Shown piece after piece: positions 28,834-37,767 of a DNA stretch of 64,000 bases. The translations under genes and the position numbers were made by a program. How positions within the stretch are numbered: position 1 is the stretch's first letter; every line of letters begins with the position of its first letter. The notes under the pieces are model-generated. The model searched no databases, was not told the origin of the DNA, and was given only the letters and a program-made list of their open reading frames with translations. The stretch comes from CAVSCR01 sp963726575 (GTDB lineage: Bacteria; Actinomycetota; Actinomycetes; JAHEKZ01): assembly GCA_963726575.1 (NCBI GenBank), contig CAVSCR010000007.1, forward strand, positions 310,001-374,000, given 5' to 3'.

Positions 28834-29283
28834 TCAGATTCTGCCGTGAGCCTTCATCGCGTCGAAGACGATGCGTCGATCGGCCAGACCCGTGACGTCG
28901 TCAACGGCAGGGTCACCGACCACGACGGCACCGGACCGCTCGTAGAACCCGACGGCCGCCTCGCGAGCATCTGCCCATACAACGGATGCGCCGAGGCTGG
29001 CGGCCCTGTCGAGCACTTCACGCAGTAGGTCACTGCCGATCCCAGCGCGTTGGTGCCCCGGATCGACGGCCATCGCCCAGAAGTACACCGATGGCCGGCC
29101 GGGACGGTCCGGACACGGGTGGGGCATGAACGACACCACCGCGAGGGTCGTCCCGTCGTCGGCATGGACCCTCAGATGTGTACTGGCCGGGTCCTCATCA
29201 CCGGGAACCGGACCGGGGCGCCATCCCAGCACTGAGATCCGCGAGTGCTCGACGTCTCGCCAGTGCGTCTGCGCCAATCTCAC
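28834..29283 (-). CDS. GNAT-family N-acetyltransferase
   Basis: 149 residues from the chosen start. The acetyl-CoA site is clear: WAMAVDPGHQRAGIGSDLLREVL (V-x-P-x-x-Q/R-x-x-G-x-G/A). The end FYERSGAVVVGDP is also typical. GTG 29283 lies 7 nt after CAGTCT (29296-29291), a possible leaderless start; an alternative GTG at 29322 would add 13 residues. Substrate unknown. Confidence 0.75.
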   Translation of the reverse strand: MRLAQTHWRDVEHSRISVLGWRPGPVPGDEDPASTHLRVHADDGTTLAVVSFMPHPCPDRPGRPSVYFWAMAVDPGHQRAGIGSDLLREVLDRAASLGASVVWADAREAAVGFYERSGAVVVGDPAVDDVTGLADRRIVFDAMKAHGRI

Positions 29284-29422
29284 CCGTCCGAGACTGCCAC
29301 GCACGCAGCCGCTGCCCGACACGCACTACTCACAGTGGCCCCACAGGCGGCTGCGCACCGTGGCACAGGCGAGCGGGGCAGGGTCTGCCGGGACAGCTTC
29401 CCTCAGGTAGGGAGACCCAGCC

Positions 29423-29662
29423 ATGACCGCACTTCACCCCGTAGTGCGTCCGCAGACAGTACGAGCGCAACCGGCGGATTTCGCCAATCGGATCAGTTCG
29501 ATCGTCGGCCCTGCGCGGCACCAGTTGTCGGAGCGAGGCACCGTCTTGATGGACCAGACGAACCTGCTGCTGTTCGAGGTGCTGCGCAACACCGCGATCC
29601 TGCTGAACCGCTACCCGGAGCGCCTGCCCGACGTTGATGCGGCGGGCCACGCGCGCACCTGA
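29423..29662 (+). CDS. Small hypothetical protein, 79 aa
   Basis: 79 residues with a protein-like helical centre (ANRISSIVGPARHQLSERG, NLLLFEVLRNTAILLNRYPE) and good GC-rich codon pattern. ATG 29423 is preceded by TAGGGAGA, which could be either a -10 box 9 nt away or a ribosome site. It sits 70 bp before the MFS gene in the same direction. I recognise no family; the prediction rests on composition. Confidence 0.5.
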   Translation: MTALHPVVRPQTVRAQPADFANRISSIVGPARHQLSERGTVLMDQTNLLLFEVLRNTAILLNRYPERLPDVDAAGHART

Positions 29663-29732
29663 TGTCCTAACTCCTCCTCGCCGAAGACCCGCCGAAAAGG
29701 CGGTTGACTGCGCCTCTACCCTCGACAGAGTC

Positions 29733-30968
29733 ATGAGCCGCGCCTTGGACCGCATCGCGCCGCCGCGGATGGGCGCCAGTTTCCGTTGGCTCCTCAGCTC
29801 CACATGGGTCAGCAACGTCGGCGACGGCCTCGCCCTCGCAGCAGGGCCGCTGCTCGTTGCGTCCCAGACGAGCAATGCCGTCTTGGTGTCCATGGCCGTG
29901 CTCCTGCAGCGACTCCCCTGGCTCGTCCTCGGCCTCTACGCAGGGGCAATCGCCGACCGCGTCGACCGCAGGCGGCTCGTCATGGCGGCCGACGCAGCAC
30001 GTGCGCTCGTGGTGGCAGTGCTGTGCGTCGCGATCGTGACCGGAACAGTGAACATCGGCGTCGTCCTTGCCGTGATGCTGCTGCTTGGCGTGGCCGAGGT
30101 CTTCGCCGATACCACGTCGCAGACGCTGCTGCCGATGCTGGTCGACCGACGCGACTTGGGCATCGGGAACGCCCGCCTGCAGAGCGGCTTCCTCATCGCC
30201 AATCAGATCGTCGGCCCACCGCTGGGTGCGTTCCTGTTCGCGGCCGGGATGGTGCTCCCGTTCTTCACGCAAGCCGTGCTCGTGGCGCTGTCCGTCGTAC
30301 TGGTCTCGCGAATCATCACGCCAAAGGGTCCGGTCCGCGACACGGCGGGCACACACGTTCTGCGCGACATCGGCGAGGGCCTGCGTTGGATCATGCGTCA
30401 CGACGCCGTGCGCACTCTCGCCGTCGTCATCGTCACGTTCAACATCACCTGGGGTGCCGCGTGGTCGGTGATGGTTCTCTATGCTCTCCACCACCTTCAC
30501 CTCGGCACCGTCGGGTACGGCTTCCTCACCACCGCCGCAGCCGTGGGCGGCCTCATGAGCACGATGACGTACGGGTGGATCGAGTCACACATCGACCTGG
30601 CAACTGTCATGCGCGTCTGTCTGCTGCTCGAGGTGCTGAGTCACCTGGCCTTCGCTCTGGCCACGAACGGCTGGGTCGCCATGATCATCATGTTCGTCTT
30701 CGGCGCCTACGCCTTCGTGTGGAGCGCGGTCTCACAGACCGTCCGTCAGCGGGCGACTCCCCCTGCTCTGCAGGGTCGCGTGGCGAGTGTCTACCTGGTC
30801 TGTGTGTTCGGCGGACTCGTTGTGGGACTGGCGCTCGGTGGCTGGATCGCCGAACGATGGGGGCTCACAGCCCCGTTCTGGTTCGCCTTCGTGGGTGCCG
30901 GAATCACACTGGCACTCGTGTGGCGGCAGTTGTCGCACGTGGCGCACGCCGAGGCAGCGACCAGTTGA
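29733..30968 (+). CDS. MFS transporter, EntS/MFS_3-like exporter
   Basis: 411 residues with about twelve hydrophobic segments. The loop motif GAIADRVDRRRLVMAADAARA between helices 2 and 3 is the MFS motif A of the enterobactin-exporter-like group, with the matching VRQRATPPALQGRVASVY in the second half. These proteins export siderophores, drugs or macrolides by proton antiport. ATG 29733 follows TACCCT (29717-29722) by 10 nt, leaving at most a few leader bases. Substrate cannot be deduced; no biosynthetic genes are adjacent. Confidence 0.87.
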   Translation: MSRALDRIAPPRMGASFRWLLSSTWVSNVGDGLALAAGPLLVASQTSNAVLVSMAVLLQRLPWLVLGLYAGAIADRVDRRRLVMAADAARALVVAVLCVAIVTGTVNIGVVLAVMLLLGVAEVFADTTSQTLLPMLVDRRDLGIGNARLQSGFLIANQIVGPPLGAFLFAAGMVLPFFTQAVLVALSVVLVSRIITPKGPVRDTAGTHVLRDIGEGLRWIMRHDAVRTLAVVIVTFNITWGAAWSVMVLYALHHLHLGTVGYGFLTTAAAVGGLMSTMTYGWIESHIDLATVMRVCLLLEVLSHLAFALATNGWVAMIIMFVFGAYAFVWSAVSQTVRQRATPPALQGRVASVYLVCVFGGLVVGLALGGWIAERWGLTAPFWFAFVGAGITLALVWRQLSHVAHAEAATS

Positions 30969-31083
30969 AGGAACCTCCCCGCTCAAGTGCGGAATGGGTT
31001 CTGCCGAGTACGACAAGAGTGACTGTCCGCCGTGGACGGTACGCCCGCCATGCACGGGTCGACTTTGTTCGGGGGAATACTCA

Positions 31084-31500
31084 ATGCGCGATCGTGAAGA
31101 AGGATTTACCCTCATCGAGCTCCTCGTCGTCATCATCATCATCGGTATTCTGGCCGCGATTGCGATCCCGGTCTTCCTGAACCAGCGCAAGAAGGCAGTC
31201 GACGCCTCGATGAAGTCCGACTCCCGGACGATCGCCAACGAGGAAGAGACCTACTTCACTGACTACCAGGCCTACGTTGCCACGAGCGGCTCCGCGCCGG
31301 TCATCGGCACCACCACGGTCCGGTTGTCCACCGGTAACACCGCCACGATCACGCTGAACACTGCTACTTCGGCGTACTGCATCCTGATGGACCGTGTGGC
31401 GGGCGCCCAGCCCGGCACCCAGAAGTGGGTCTACATCAGCAGCCAGGGCGGCCTCAAGGCAACCGGCACCGTCGCCTGCCCAGCGGCTGGCAGCTTCTGA
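31084..31500 (+). CDS. Type IV prepilin-like protein (orphan pilin/pseudopilin)
   Basis: 138 residues with a class III signal: basic MRDREEG, cleavage predicted after G7, mature protein starting FTLIELLVVIIIIGILAAIA with Glu at mature position 5, then the hydrophobic stalk and NQRKKAVDAS. The globular part has two cysteines (SAYCILMD and VACPAAG) that could close a C-terminal D-loop. ATG 31084 follows GGGGGA. No prepilin peptidase, assembly ATPase or PilC-like gene is nearby, and the CpaF-type ATPase at the left end belongs to a different (Tad) class. It stands alone between an MFS gene and a zinc-ribbon ORF. Confidence 0.9.
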   Translation: MRDREEGFTLIELLVVIIIIGILAAIAIPVFLNQRKKAVDASMKSDSRTIANEEETYFTDYQAYVATSGSAPVIGTTTVRLSTGNTATITLNTATSAYCILMDRVAGAQPGTQKWVYISSQGGLKATGTVACPAAGSF

Positions 31501-31630
31501 GCCAGCCGCATCGCGACGGCGGCGGAGGTTGATCGCCACGTTCCGACAGTCGCGCGGCGAGGGACGACTGTGACCGAATCGTGGTCTGGCGCATACTCAC
31601 CAATCTGTTGTGGTGTGTCACCGTGACGGG

Positions 31631-31846
31631 ATGAAGCCGACCACGAAGAAGGGCGCGCTCGATGATCTCGTCGAGAGCCGGCTTCCCGTCACGATCGACG
31701 CAGCTCCGCCGGGAGGACCGCGTGACTCCTCGTTGCACGCCGACACCGACGCGATCTGTCCTCGCTGCCTACGATGGATCGGCCCCGAGGACTATCTGCG
31801 CCTGACCGGCTTCGGTCTGCTCCAGCACGAGGCCTGCCCCGGCTGA
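31631..31846 (+). CDS. Small zinc-ribbon-like protein, 71 aa
   Basis: 71 residues from ATG 31631 (a GTG at 31610 would add seven). The C-terminal half has CPRC, a 20-residue spacer with WIGPEDYLRLTGFGLLQ and then HEAC, a plausible CxxC/HxxC zinc site. The N-terminal half is Lys/Pro-rich and probably unstructured. Small actinobacterial proteins of this kind are common and uncharacterised. It is convergent with yqeY. Confidence 0.6.
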   Translation: MKPTTKKGALDDLVESRLPVTIDAAPPGGPRDSSLHADTDAICPRCLRWIGPEDYLRLTGFGLLQHEACPG

Positions 31847-31862
31847 CGCCGGTCGCTGGCGC

Positions 31863-32318
31863 TCAGCTCCCCAGCTGTCGCCTGACCTCGGTCGCCACCC
31901 GCTTGCCATCCGCGCGGCCCGCGACCCGGGGCTGTACCAGCCTCATGACCGCCCCCATCTCGTGCGGCCCAGTCGCTGCCGCGTCGGCCACGGCGTCCGC
32001 GACGATCGTCTGCAGGTCGGCGTCGGAGAGCTCAGCCGGGAGGTAGCCCGACAGCACCTCGGCCTCGGCGAGCTCGCGCTCGGAACTGTCGGAGCGCCCG
32101 GCGTCGGCGAACGCCTGCGCGGCTTCGCGTCGCTTCTTCTGCTCCCGGCGGATGACGGCCAGCACCTCGTCGTCGGCCAGCTCCCGCGCCTGGGCGCCTG
32201 CGACCTCCTCGTTGGACAGTGCCGAAAGCGTCAAGCGCAGCGTCGACGTCCGCAGCTCGTCGCGAGCCTTCATGGAGGCAGTGAGGTCACTCCGCAATCG
32301 GTCTTTGAGTTCGGACAT
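31863..32318 (-). CDS. GatB/YqeY-domain protein
   Basis: 151 residues, the standard length for stand-alone YqeY proteins. It has the N-terminal helices LKDRLRSDLTASMKARDELR and the C-terminal GatB-like tail around MGAVMRLVQPRVAGRADGKRVA. YqeY proteins resemble the tRNA-binding tail of amidotransferase GatB; their role is unsettled. ATG 32318 lies 6 nt after CAGACT (32330-32325), the leaderless pattern. It is divergent from the metallophosphoesterase gene. Confidence 0.9.
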   Translation of the reverse strand: MSELKDRLRSDLTASMKARDELRTSTLRLTLSALSNEEVAGAQARELADDEVLAVIRREQKKRREAAQAFADAGRSDSSERELAEAEVLSGYLPAELSDADLQTIVADAVADAAATGPHEMGAVMRLVQPRVAGRADGKRVATEVRRQLGS

Positions 32319-32387
32319 GAGGGCAGTCTGGCATCGACGTTCCGAACCGTCCGGCAGGTGATCTCGGTCACCTGCCAACATGGAGCC

Positions 32388-33296
32388 ATGCCACGACGTC
32401 GATGGGGCCGCGCGCTGGGCGGTGTGGCCCTCGCCGGTGCCGCTGGGCTGTCCTACTCGGTGTGGGAGACCAGGCAGTACACGTTGCGGCGCCATGCCGT
32501 GCCGGTTCTGCCCACCGGATCCCGCGACCTGCGCGTGCTGCACGTGTCCGACGTTCATCTGACGCCCGACCAGCCAAAGAAGGCGGCCTGGCTGCGGGCG
32601 CTCGGGGAACTCCACCCCGACCTCGTGGTGAACACCGGCGACAACATGGCGACGCCCGACTCGGTGCCGGTGGTCCTCGACGCATTCGAACCGCTCTTCG
32701 AGTGCCCAGGTGTCTACGTCTTCGGGTCCAACGACTACTACGCGGCACGACCGAAGAACCCTGCGCGCTACCTCCTCCCCGACCGCAAACAGCGCATCCA
32801 CGGTCGAGACCTCCCGTGGGAGGACATCGACACGGCATTCACGGCGGCGGGCTGGTCGAACGTCTCGAACCTGCGGACAGCGATCGACGTCGCGGGCACC
32901 GCGGTAGCCGTGGTCGGGGTCGACGACCCACACCTCGACCTCGACCGCTATCCCGAGCCGGACCCGTCATGGGGCTCGGACGCGGCGCTGCGGATCGGCG
33001 TCACGCATGCGCCCTACCTGCGCGTCGTCGACGCGATGGCCGACGATGGCGCTGCGCTGGTGCTCGCTGGGCACACGCACGGGGGTCAGCTGCGGGTGCC
33101 GGGGTTCGGCGCGCTGGTCACCAACTGCGACCTCCCGCGGCGTCAGGCGTCCGGACTCTCGGAGCACGGTGGCGCCTGGCTTCATGTCAGTGCAGGGCTC
33201 GGGACGTCGCCTTACACGCCGGTGCGCTTCGCCTGCCTGCCTGAGGCGACCCTGCTGACCTTGACGGCGCGCACACCGGAGTTGATCAAGGAGTAG
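32388..33296 (+). CDS. Calcineurin-type metallophosphoesterase (Rv3683-like)
   Basis: 302 residues: an N-terminal hydrophobic segment (about 8-27), then a metallophosphoesterase domain with HVSDVHLT, NTGDNMA, FGSNDYY, VTHAPYLR and AGHTHGGQL, the complete metal-binding set. It probably acts at the outer face of the membrane. It is the last gene of the mycobacteria-like order. The final residues LIKE and the TAG stop (33294-33296) are encoded by a copy of the dispersed repeat, so its C-terminus appears to have been set by repeat insertion. Confidence 0.92.
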   Translation: MPRRRWGRALGGVALAGAAGLSYSVWETRQYTLRRHAVPVLPTGSRDLRVLHVSDVHLTPDQPKKAAWLRALGELHPDLVVNTGDNMATPDSVPVVLDAFEPLFECPGVYVFGSNDYYAARPKNPARYLLPDRKQRIHGRDLPWEDIDTAFTAAGWSNVSNLRTAIDVAGTAVAVVGVDDPHLDLDRYPEPDPSWGSDAALRIGVTHAPYLRVVDAMADDGAALVLAGHTHGGQLRVPGFGALVTNCDLPRRQASGLSEHGGAWLHVSAGLGTSPYTPVRFACLPEATLLTLTARTPELIKE

Positions 33297-33347
33297 ATGT
33301 CGGCCTTTCATGATCTGCCTGCACATGAAGTCCAAGATCGACTGCTG
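33281..33347 (+). repeat. Dispersed ~65-bp repeat, copy 2
   Basis: Starts GTTGATCAAGGAGTAGATG and ends CATGAAGTCCAAGATCGACT. It aligns without gaps with copies 1 and 3, best with copy 3. The first 16 bases are the last codons and stop of the metallophosphoesterase gene. A G-rich stretch follows, then tRNA-Pro 44 bp on. Confidence 0.8.
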
Positions 33348-33390
33348 TTGGGGGGCGGGGTGGGGGCTCGGCTAGACTCGCGAGGCGTTT

Positions 33391-33465
<75 letters not shown>

Positions 33466-33470
33466 CGTGA

Positions 33471-33502
33471 GCGGGCGCCGGTTCCCAGGAACCGGCGCCC
33501 GC
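33471..33502 (+). terminator. Perfect 15-bp hairpin after tRNA-Pro
   Basis: GCGGGCGCCGGTTCC pairs perfectly with GGAACCGGCGCCCGC across CA. It starts 5 bp after the tRNA and has no T tract. It lies just upstream of the sulfotransferase start and probably ends tRNA transcription. Confidence 0.7.
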
Positions 33503-33527
33503 GATGTTGCGTCAGCGACGGAGGTCT

Positions 33528-34166
33528 GTGAACGTGGACTACCTGTTCGTCGTCACCTACGGCAGGTCCGGTTCGACGTTGTTGGCCGGCATCCTCAACT
33601 CGATCCCCGGCTACCTGATCCGCGGCGAGAACAAGGGCTACCTGGATGGGCTCTACCGGGCCCACACCGACGGGGTGGCCCGACGCCAACTCATGGGCGG
33701 GAAGAAGCCGCTGACCGCCGAGAACCCGTGGTACGGCATCGACGGCTACGACGCAGACGTTGCCCTGGACCGGATGCGGACACTCGTCGTCGATGCGCTG
33801 CTGCGCCCTGAGCCCGACACGCGAGTCATCGGCTTCAAGGAGATTCGCTACAACCGCCCAGACCTCATCGCCTACGTGCAGTTCATGCGCGACGTGTTCC
33901 CGGGCGCGCGATTCGTGTTCAACAGTCGCAACCACGCAGACGTCCTGCGCAGCAAGTGGTGGGCGACCAAGCCTGCCGCGGCCCTCACCAGGTTTCAGGC
34001 GCGGTTGGACGAGGCCCAGCGCGCTCACAGTGACGTGTCGATCGCCGTGTCATACGACGACTACCAGCACGAGCCGAAGCAACTCGGCCCACTGTTCGAC
34101 TTCCTGGGGGAGGAGCTCGACCTCGCTCGCGTCACGGCCGTGATGGCCCGCGAACACTCCTATTGA
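33528..34166 (+). CDS. Sulfotransferase-family protein
   Basis: 212 residues. The 5'-phosphosulfate loop is [14 protein letters not shown] near the N-terminus, and the 3'-phosphate motif is [17 protein letters not shown], so it probably uses PAPS. Acceptor unknown; actinobacterial members of this group often act on glycolipids or polysaccharides. GTG 33528 follows GGAGG closely; GTG 33534 would have better spacing. Its last 7 nt overlap the end of asd on the other strand. Confidence 0.82.
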   Translation: MNVDYLFVVTYGRSGSTLLAGILNSIPGYLIRGENKGYLDGLYRAHTDGVARRQLMGGKKPLTAENPWYGIDGYDADVALDRMRTLVVDALLRPEPDTRVIGFKEIRYNRPDLIAYVQFMRDVFPGARFVFNSRNHADVLRSKWWATKPAAALTRFQARLDEAQRAHSDVSIAVSYDDYQHEPKQLGPLFDFLGEELDLARVTAVMAREHSY

Positions 34167-35221
34167 CCGGCGACCAGTTCGGCAGCGACCAACTCGGCGA
34201 TCTGCGCCGTGTTGAGGGCCGCCCCTTTGCGCAGGTTGTCACCGCACACGAACAGCTCCAGGGCGTGCGGGTCGTCCAAAGACTTGCGGATGCGCCCGAC
34301 CCAGGTGGGGTCGGTGCCCACCACGTCGTTCGGCGTCGGGAACTCACCGGCCGCAGGGTCGTCCACCACCACGACACCAGGCGCGTCGCTCAGCACACGT
34401 TGCGCCTCCGCCTGGTCGACTTCGCGGTCGAACACCGCGTGCACGGCGAGCGAATGGGTGGTGATCACGGGAACGCGCACACACGTCACGGCGACGCGTA
34501 GGTTTGGGAGGCCGAGGATCTTGCGCGACTCGTTGCGCACCTTGAGCTCCTCGCTGCTCCAGCCGTCGTCCTTCAGCGATCCGGCCCAGGGGACGACATT
34601 GAGCGCCAACGGAGCGGGAAACGGCCCGAGATCTCCGACGACACCGCGGACATCACCAGGACGGGTGCCGACGTCGCCGGCCGCCGCCACCTTGGCCACC
34701 TGGTCGCGCAACGTGTCGATCCCGACTTGACCCGCGCCCGAAGCGGCTTGGTAGGAGGCCACCACGAGCTCGCGAAGTCCGTACTGCCGGTGCAGTGCAC
34801 CGAGCGCCACGATCATGGACAACGTGGTGCAGTTCGGGTTGGAGATGATGCCCTTGGGTCGGCGCCCCACCTCCTCGGGGTTCACCTCTGGCACGACCAG
34901 CGGCACCTCGGGGTCCATGCGGAAGGCGCCGGAGTTGTCCACGACGACCGCCCCACGAGCAGCGGCAAGCGGCGCCCACTGCGCCGACACCTCGTCCGGC
35001 ACGTCGAACATCGCCACGTCGACGCCGTCGAACACGTTGGGCCCGATCGCGACCACCTCGAGATCTTCCCCACGAACGGTCAGCCGTCGGCCAGCTGAGC
35101 GAGGCGAAGCAATCAACAAGATGTCGCCCCACACGTCCTCGCGGGTCGAGAGGAGATCGAGCATCACCGTGCCGACGGCGCCAGTGGCACCGACCACGGC
35201 GAGCGTGGGTCGACGGTTCAT
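34160..35221 (-). CDS. asd: Aspartate-semialdehyde dehydrogenase
   Basis: 353 residues, full length. N-terminal NADP-binding [17 protein letters not shown], catalytic cysteine in SNPNCTT, and the substrate-binding QAASGAGQ with a late histidine in ITTHSLAVH. It reduces aspartyl phosphate to aspartate semialdehyde, the branch point to lysine/diaminopimelate, methionine and threonine. ATG 35221 overlaps the lysC stop by four bases, so it is expressed with aspartokinase. Confidence 0.96.
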   Translation of the reverse strand: MNRRPTLAVVGATGAVGTVMLDLLSTREDVWGDILLIASPRSAGRRLTVRGEDLEVVAIGPNVFDGVDVAMFDVPDEVSAQWAPLAAARGAVVVDNSGAFRMDPEVPLVVPEVNPEEVGRRPKGIISNPNCTTLSMIVALGALHRQYGLRELVVASYQAASGAGQVGIDTLRDQVAKVAAAGDVGTRPGDVRGVVGDLGPFPAPLALNVVPWAGSLKDDGWSSEELKVRNESRKILGLPNLRVAVTCVRVPVITTHSLAVHAVFDREVDQAEAQRVLSDAPGVVVVDDPAAGEFPTPNDVVGTDPTWVGRIRKSLDDPHALELFVCGDNLRKGAALNTAQIAELVAAELVAGQ

Positions 35222-36498
35222 CGGCCGGAGCCGCCGTAGACGACAGCTTCTTCTTCGACATCCAGACCGAAGGCCGAGTGCACGGCGGTGACAGCAGCGT
35301 CGACGTCTTCGGTGCGGGTGACCACCGAGATGCGGATCTCCGAGGTCGAGATCATCTCGACGTTCACTCCTGCGTCGGACAGGGCCCGAAAGAAGGCGGC
35401 GCTGACGCCCGGGTGTGTGCGCATCCCGGCTCCGATCAGCGACACCTTGCCGATGTTGTCGTCATAGACCAGCGTGTCGAACCCGATCTCTGTCTGTCGC
35501 GCCTGCAAGGCGCTCATGGCGCGTTGGCCGTCGGACTTGGGAAGCGTGAACGAGATGTCGGTGAGACCCGTGGCGGCGGCAGAGACGTTCTGCACGATCA
35601 TGTCGATGTTGATCTGCGCATCGGCGATGGTCTCGAAGATGATCGCAGCCTCACCGGGCTTGTCGGGGACACCGACCACGGTCACTTTGGCCTCACTGCG
35701 GTCGTGCGCGACGCCGCTGATGATCGGCTGTTCCATGGTGTCTCCTTCGGTTGCCCACGACGAAAGGCTGGCCACGACCCACGTGCCCTCGCGGTCGCTG
35801 AACGACGAGCGGACGTGAACAGGGAGGTTGGACCTGCGGGCGTACTCGACGGCGCGCAGGTGCAACACCTTGGCACCACACGCAGCCATCTCGAGCATCT
35901 CCTCGTAGGTGATGGCATCCAGGCGACTCGCCGAAGGGACGATCCGCGGGTCGGCAGAGTACACACCATCGACGTCGGTGTAGATCTCACACACCGACGC
36001 GTCGAGCGCGGCGGCCAGTGCAACGGCGGTGGTGTCGGAACCGCCGCGGCCGAGCGTAGTGATGTCCTTGGTGTCCTGGCTGACGCCCTGAAATCCGGCG
36101 ACGATCGCGATGGCACCGTCGTCGAGAGCACCGCGGATGCGCCCTGGCGTCACGTCGATGATCCGCGCCCGCCCGTGAACTGAGTCGGTGATGACGCCGG
36201 CCTGACTGCCGGTGAAGGAACGAGCCTCGACGCCGAGGTCGGAGATCGCCATGGCCAGCAACGCCATCGAGATGCGTTCGCCGGCGGTCAGCAGCATGTC
36301 GAGCTCGCGTACGGCCGGGGCAGGCGATACATGCTCGGCCAAGTCGATCAACTCGTCGGTCGTGTCGCCCATCGCGGACACGACGACCACGACGTCATGA
36401 CCGGCCCGGCTCGTGGCGACGATGCGTCGCGCGACCCGTTGGATTCCGGCAGCGTCGGCGACGCTGGAGCCGCCGTACTTCTGCACGACGAGGCCCAC
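35218..36498 (-). CDS. lysC: Aspartokinase with internal start for the beta subunit
   Basis: 426 residues. The kinase domain has [12 protein letters not shown], the [14 protein letters not shown] block and [12 protein letters not shown]; the C-terminal third has two ACT domains ([39 protein letters not shown]) for lysine/threonine feedback. GTG 36498 is preceded by AAGGGACC. An in-frame ATG at 35736, preceded by a perfect GAAGGAGACACC, can yield a 172-residue regulatory beta subunit (35218-35736), as in Corynebacterium and Bacillus. A TAGACT box (36540-36535) and a 16-bp palindrome lie upstream. Confidence 0.96.
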   Translation of the reverse strand: MGLVVQKYGGSSVADAAGIQRVARRIVATSRAGHDVVVVVSAMGDTTDELIDLAEHVSPAPAVRELDMLLTAGERISMALLAMAISDLGVEARSFTGSQAGVITDSVHGRARIIDVTPGRIRGALDDGAIAIVAGFQGVSQDTKDITTLGRGGSDTTAVALAAALDASVCEIYTDVDGVYSADPRIVPSASRLDAITYEEMLEMAACGAKVLHLRAVEYARRSNLPVHVRSSFSDREGTWVVASLSSWATEGDTMEQPIISGVAHDRSEAKVTVVGVPDKPGEAAIIFETIADAQINIDMIVQNVSAAATGLTDISFTLPKSDGQRAMSALQARQTEIGFDTLVYDDNIGKVSLIGAGMRTHPGVSAAFFRALSDAGVNVEMISTSEIRISVVTRTEDVDAAVTAVHSAFGLDVEEEAVVYGGSGR

Positions 36499-36577
36499 TG
36501 GAGGTCCCTTCCAACGCCGGCACGAACACCGGCCAGTCTACCGAGGCCTTCCTGGCTCCTTCGTAGCGTCCGAATCC

Positions 36578-36593
36578 TGAGACGTGCGTCTCA
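36578..36593. promoter_or_regulatory. 16-bp perfect palindrome upstream of lysC-asd
   Basis: TGAGACG-TG-CGTCTCA, 7-bp perfect arms with a 2-bp centre. It lies about 40-55 bp upstream of the TAGACT -10 of lysC, a place suited to an activator or repressor, and 24 bp before the DUF5063 stop is reached from the other side. It could alternatively be the terminator of the recR operon, but there is no T tract. Confidence 0.4.
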
Positions 36594-36617
36594 TGCCACT
36601 GGCGCGCCGTTACGGCG

Positions 36618-37142
36618 TCAGCCGGCCGCCTCGACGTCGAGACGGGTGTGTGCCACCGCGGAGTGCAAGGCACGCAGCACCGAGCTGGCGGTGCTGCCCC
36701 AGTTCGCGAGGTAGGAGTACTGCCACCACCACAACGCCTCGACCTGTCGCCCGGAGCGAAAGTGCTGCAGGCCGTGCACCAGGTCGGCCGCGACGTCGGT
36801 GAGGTCGTCGGACAGCCGTGACGGCACGAACTCCGGCGCGCCGTCGTAGGGGTCGAAGACCTCGACGTACTCGTCGATGGGCGCCAACAGCACGGACAAC
36901 CGTTCCCGCAGGCCGTCCGCATCGGGGTCCATGCCGGCGTCCGGCTCGAAGTGGTCTTCGGGCATGACGTCGACGATCGCGCCAAGGCGCGCACCCGCCA
37001 GCAACAGCTGCGACACCTCCAGGAGCAGGATCGACAGCGTTCCGTCGGGGAAGTCGCCGCGGGCCACGGCGCCCAGGGCGATCAGAAAGCTCTCGATCTG
37101 GTCGGCGACCTCCGTGGTGAAGTCGTCCAGGTCCTCAGACAT
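36618..37142 (-). CDS. DUF5063 protein
   Basis: 174 residues, acidic and helical, with [18 protein letters not shown] at the start and [20 protein letters not shown] near the end, typical of DUF5063. It commonly follows recR in actinobacteria. ATG 37142 overlaps the recR stop by eight bases (ATGTCTGA). Function unknown. Confidence 0.82.
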   Translation of the reverse strand: MSEDLDDFTTEVADQIESFLIALGAVARGDFPDGTLSILLLEVSQLLLAGARLGAIVDVMPEDHFEPDAGMDPDADGLRERLSVLLAPIDEYVEVFDPYDGAPEFVPSRLSDDLTDVAADLVHGLQHFRSGRQVEALWWWQYSYLANWGSTASSVLRALHSAVAHTRLDVEAAG

Positions 37143-37734
37143 CGAGCTGCCTCCTGCCTTCGAACGCTCGACCAAGGGTGACCTCGTCGGCATACTCCAA
37201 GTCCCCGCCTACTGGCAGTCCACTCGCCAGCCGCGTCACTTTCAAGCCCATCGGCTTGATCAGCCGGGCCAGATACGTGGCCGTCGCCTCGCCCTCCAGG
37301 TTCGGATCAGTCGCAATGATCAGTTCAGTGACCGTGCCGTCGGCCAGCCGGATCATGAGCTCCTTGACCCGTAGATCGTCAGGGCCGATGCCCTCGATCG
37401 GGCTGATCGCGCCGCCGAGCACGTGGTAGCGACCGCGGAACTCGCGGGTGCGCTCGATCGCCACGACGTCCTTGGGCTCCTCGACCACGCACAGCACCGT
37501 GAGGTCGCGGCGCGGGTCACGGCAGATGCGGCACTCTTCCTCTTCGGCCACGTTGCCGCAGGTGCGGCAGAACCGCACCTTCTCCTTGACCTCGATCAGG
37601 ACGTCGGCGAGACGGCGCACGTCAGTGGGATCGGCCGCCAGCAGGTAGAACGCGATGCGTTGCGCCCCCTTCGGACCTACCCCGGGCAGTCGACCGAGCT
37701 CGTCGATGAGGTCCTGAACGACACCCTCGTACAC
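37135..37734 (-). CDS. recR: Recombination mediator RecR
   Basis: 199 residues, standard size. N-terminal helix-hairpin-helix [17 protein letters not shown], zinc finger [16 protein letters not shown], Toprim domain [15 protein letters not shown] through [12 protein letters not shown], and the C-terminal [17 protein letters not shown]. It works with RecO/RecF in loading RecA on gapped DNA. GTG 37734 follows GGAG. It is 33 bp downstream of dnaX with no ybaB gene in between, unlike the usual dnaX-ybaB-recR. Confidence 0.96.
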   Translation of the reverse strand: MYEGVVQDLIDELGRLPGVGPKGAQRIAFYLLAADPTDVRRLADVLIEVKEKVRFCRTCGNVAEEEECRICRDPRRDLTVLCVVEEPKDVVAIERTREFRGRYHVLGGAISPIEGIGPDDLRVKELMIRLADGTVTELIIATDPNLEGEATATYLARLIKPMGLKVTRLASGLPVGGDLEYADEVTLGRAFEGRRQLDV

Positions 37735-37767
37735 GCGTCACAACTCCGACCTGCTCGATGTCGAGCC

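Noticed and set aside
36499..36617. Lysine riboswitch before lysC
   Set aside because: The gap is too short, and no lysine-riboswitch core was seen; only a palindrome is present.
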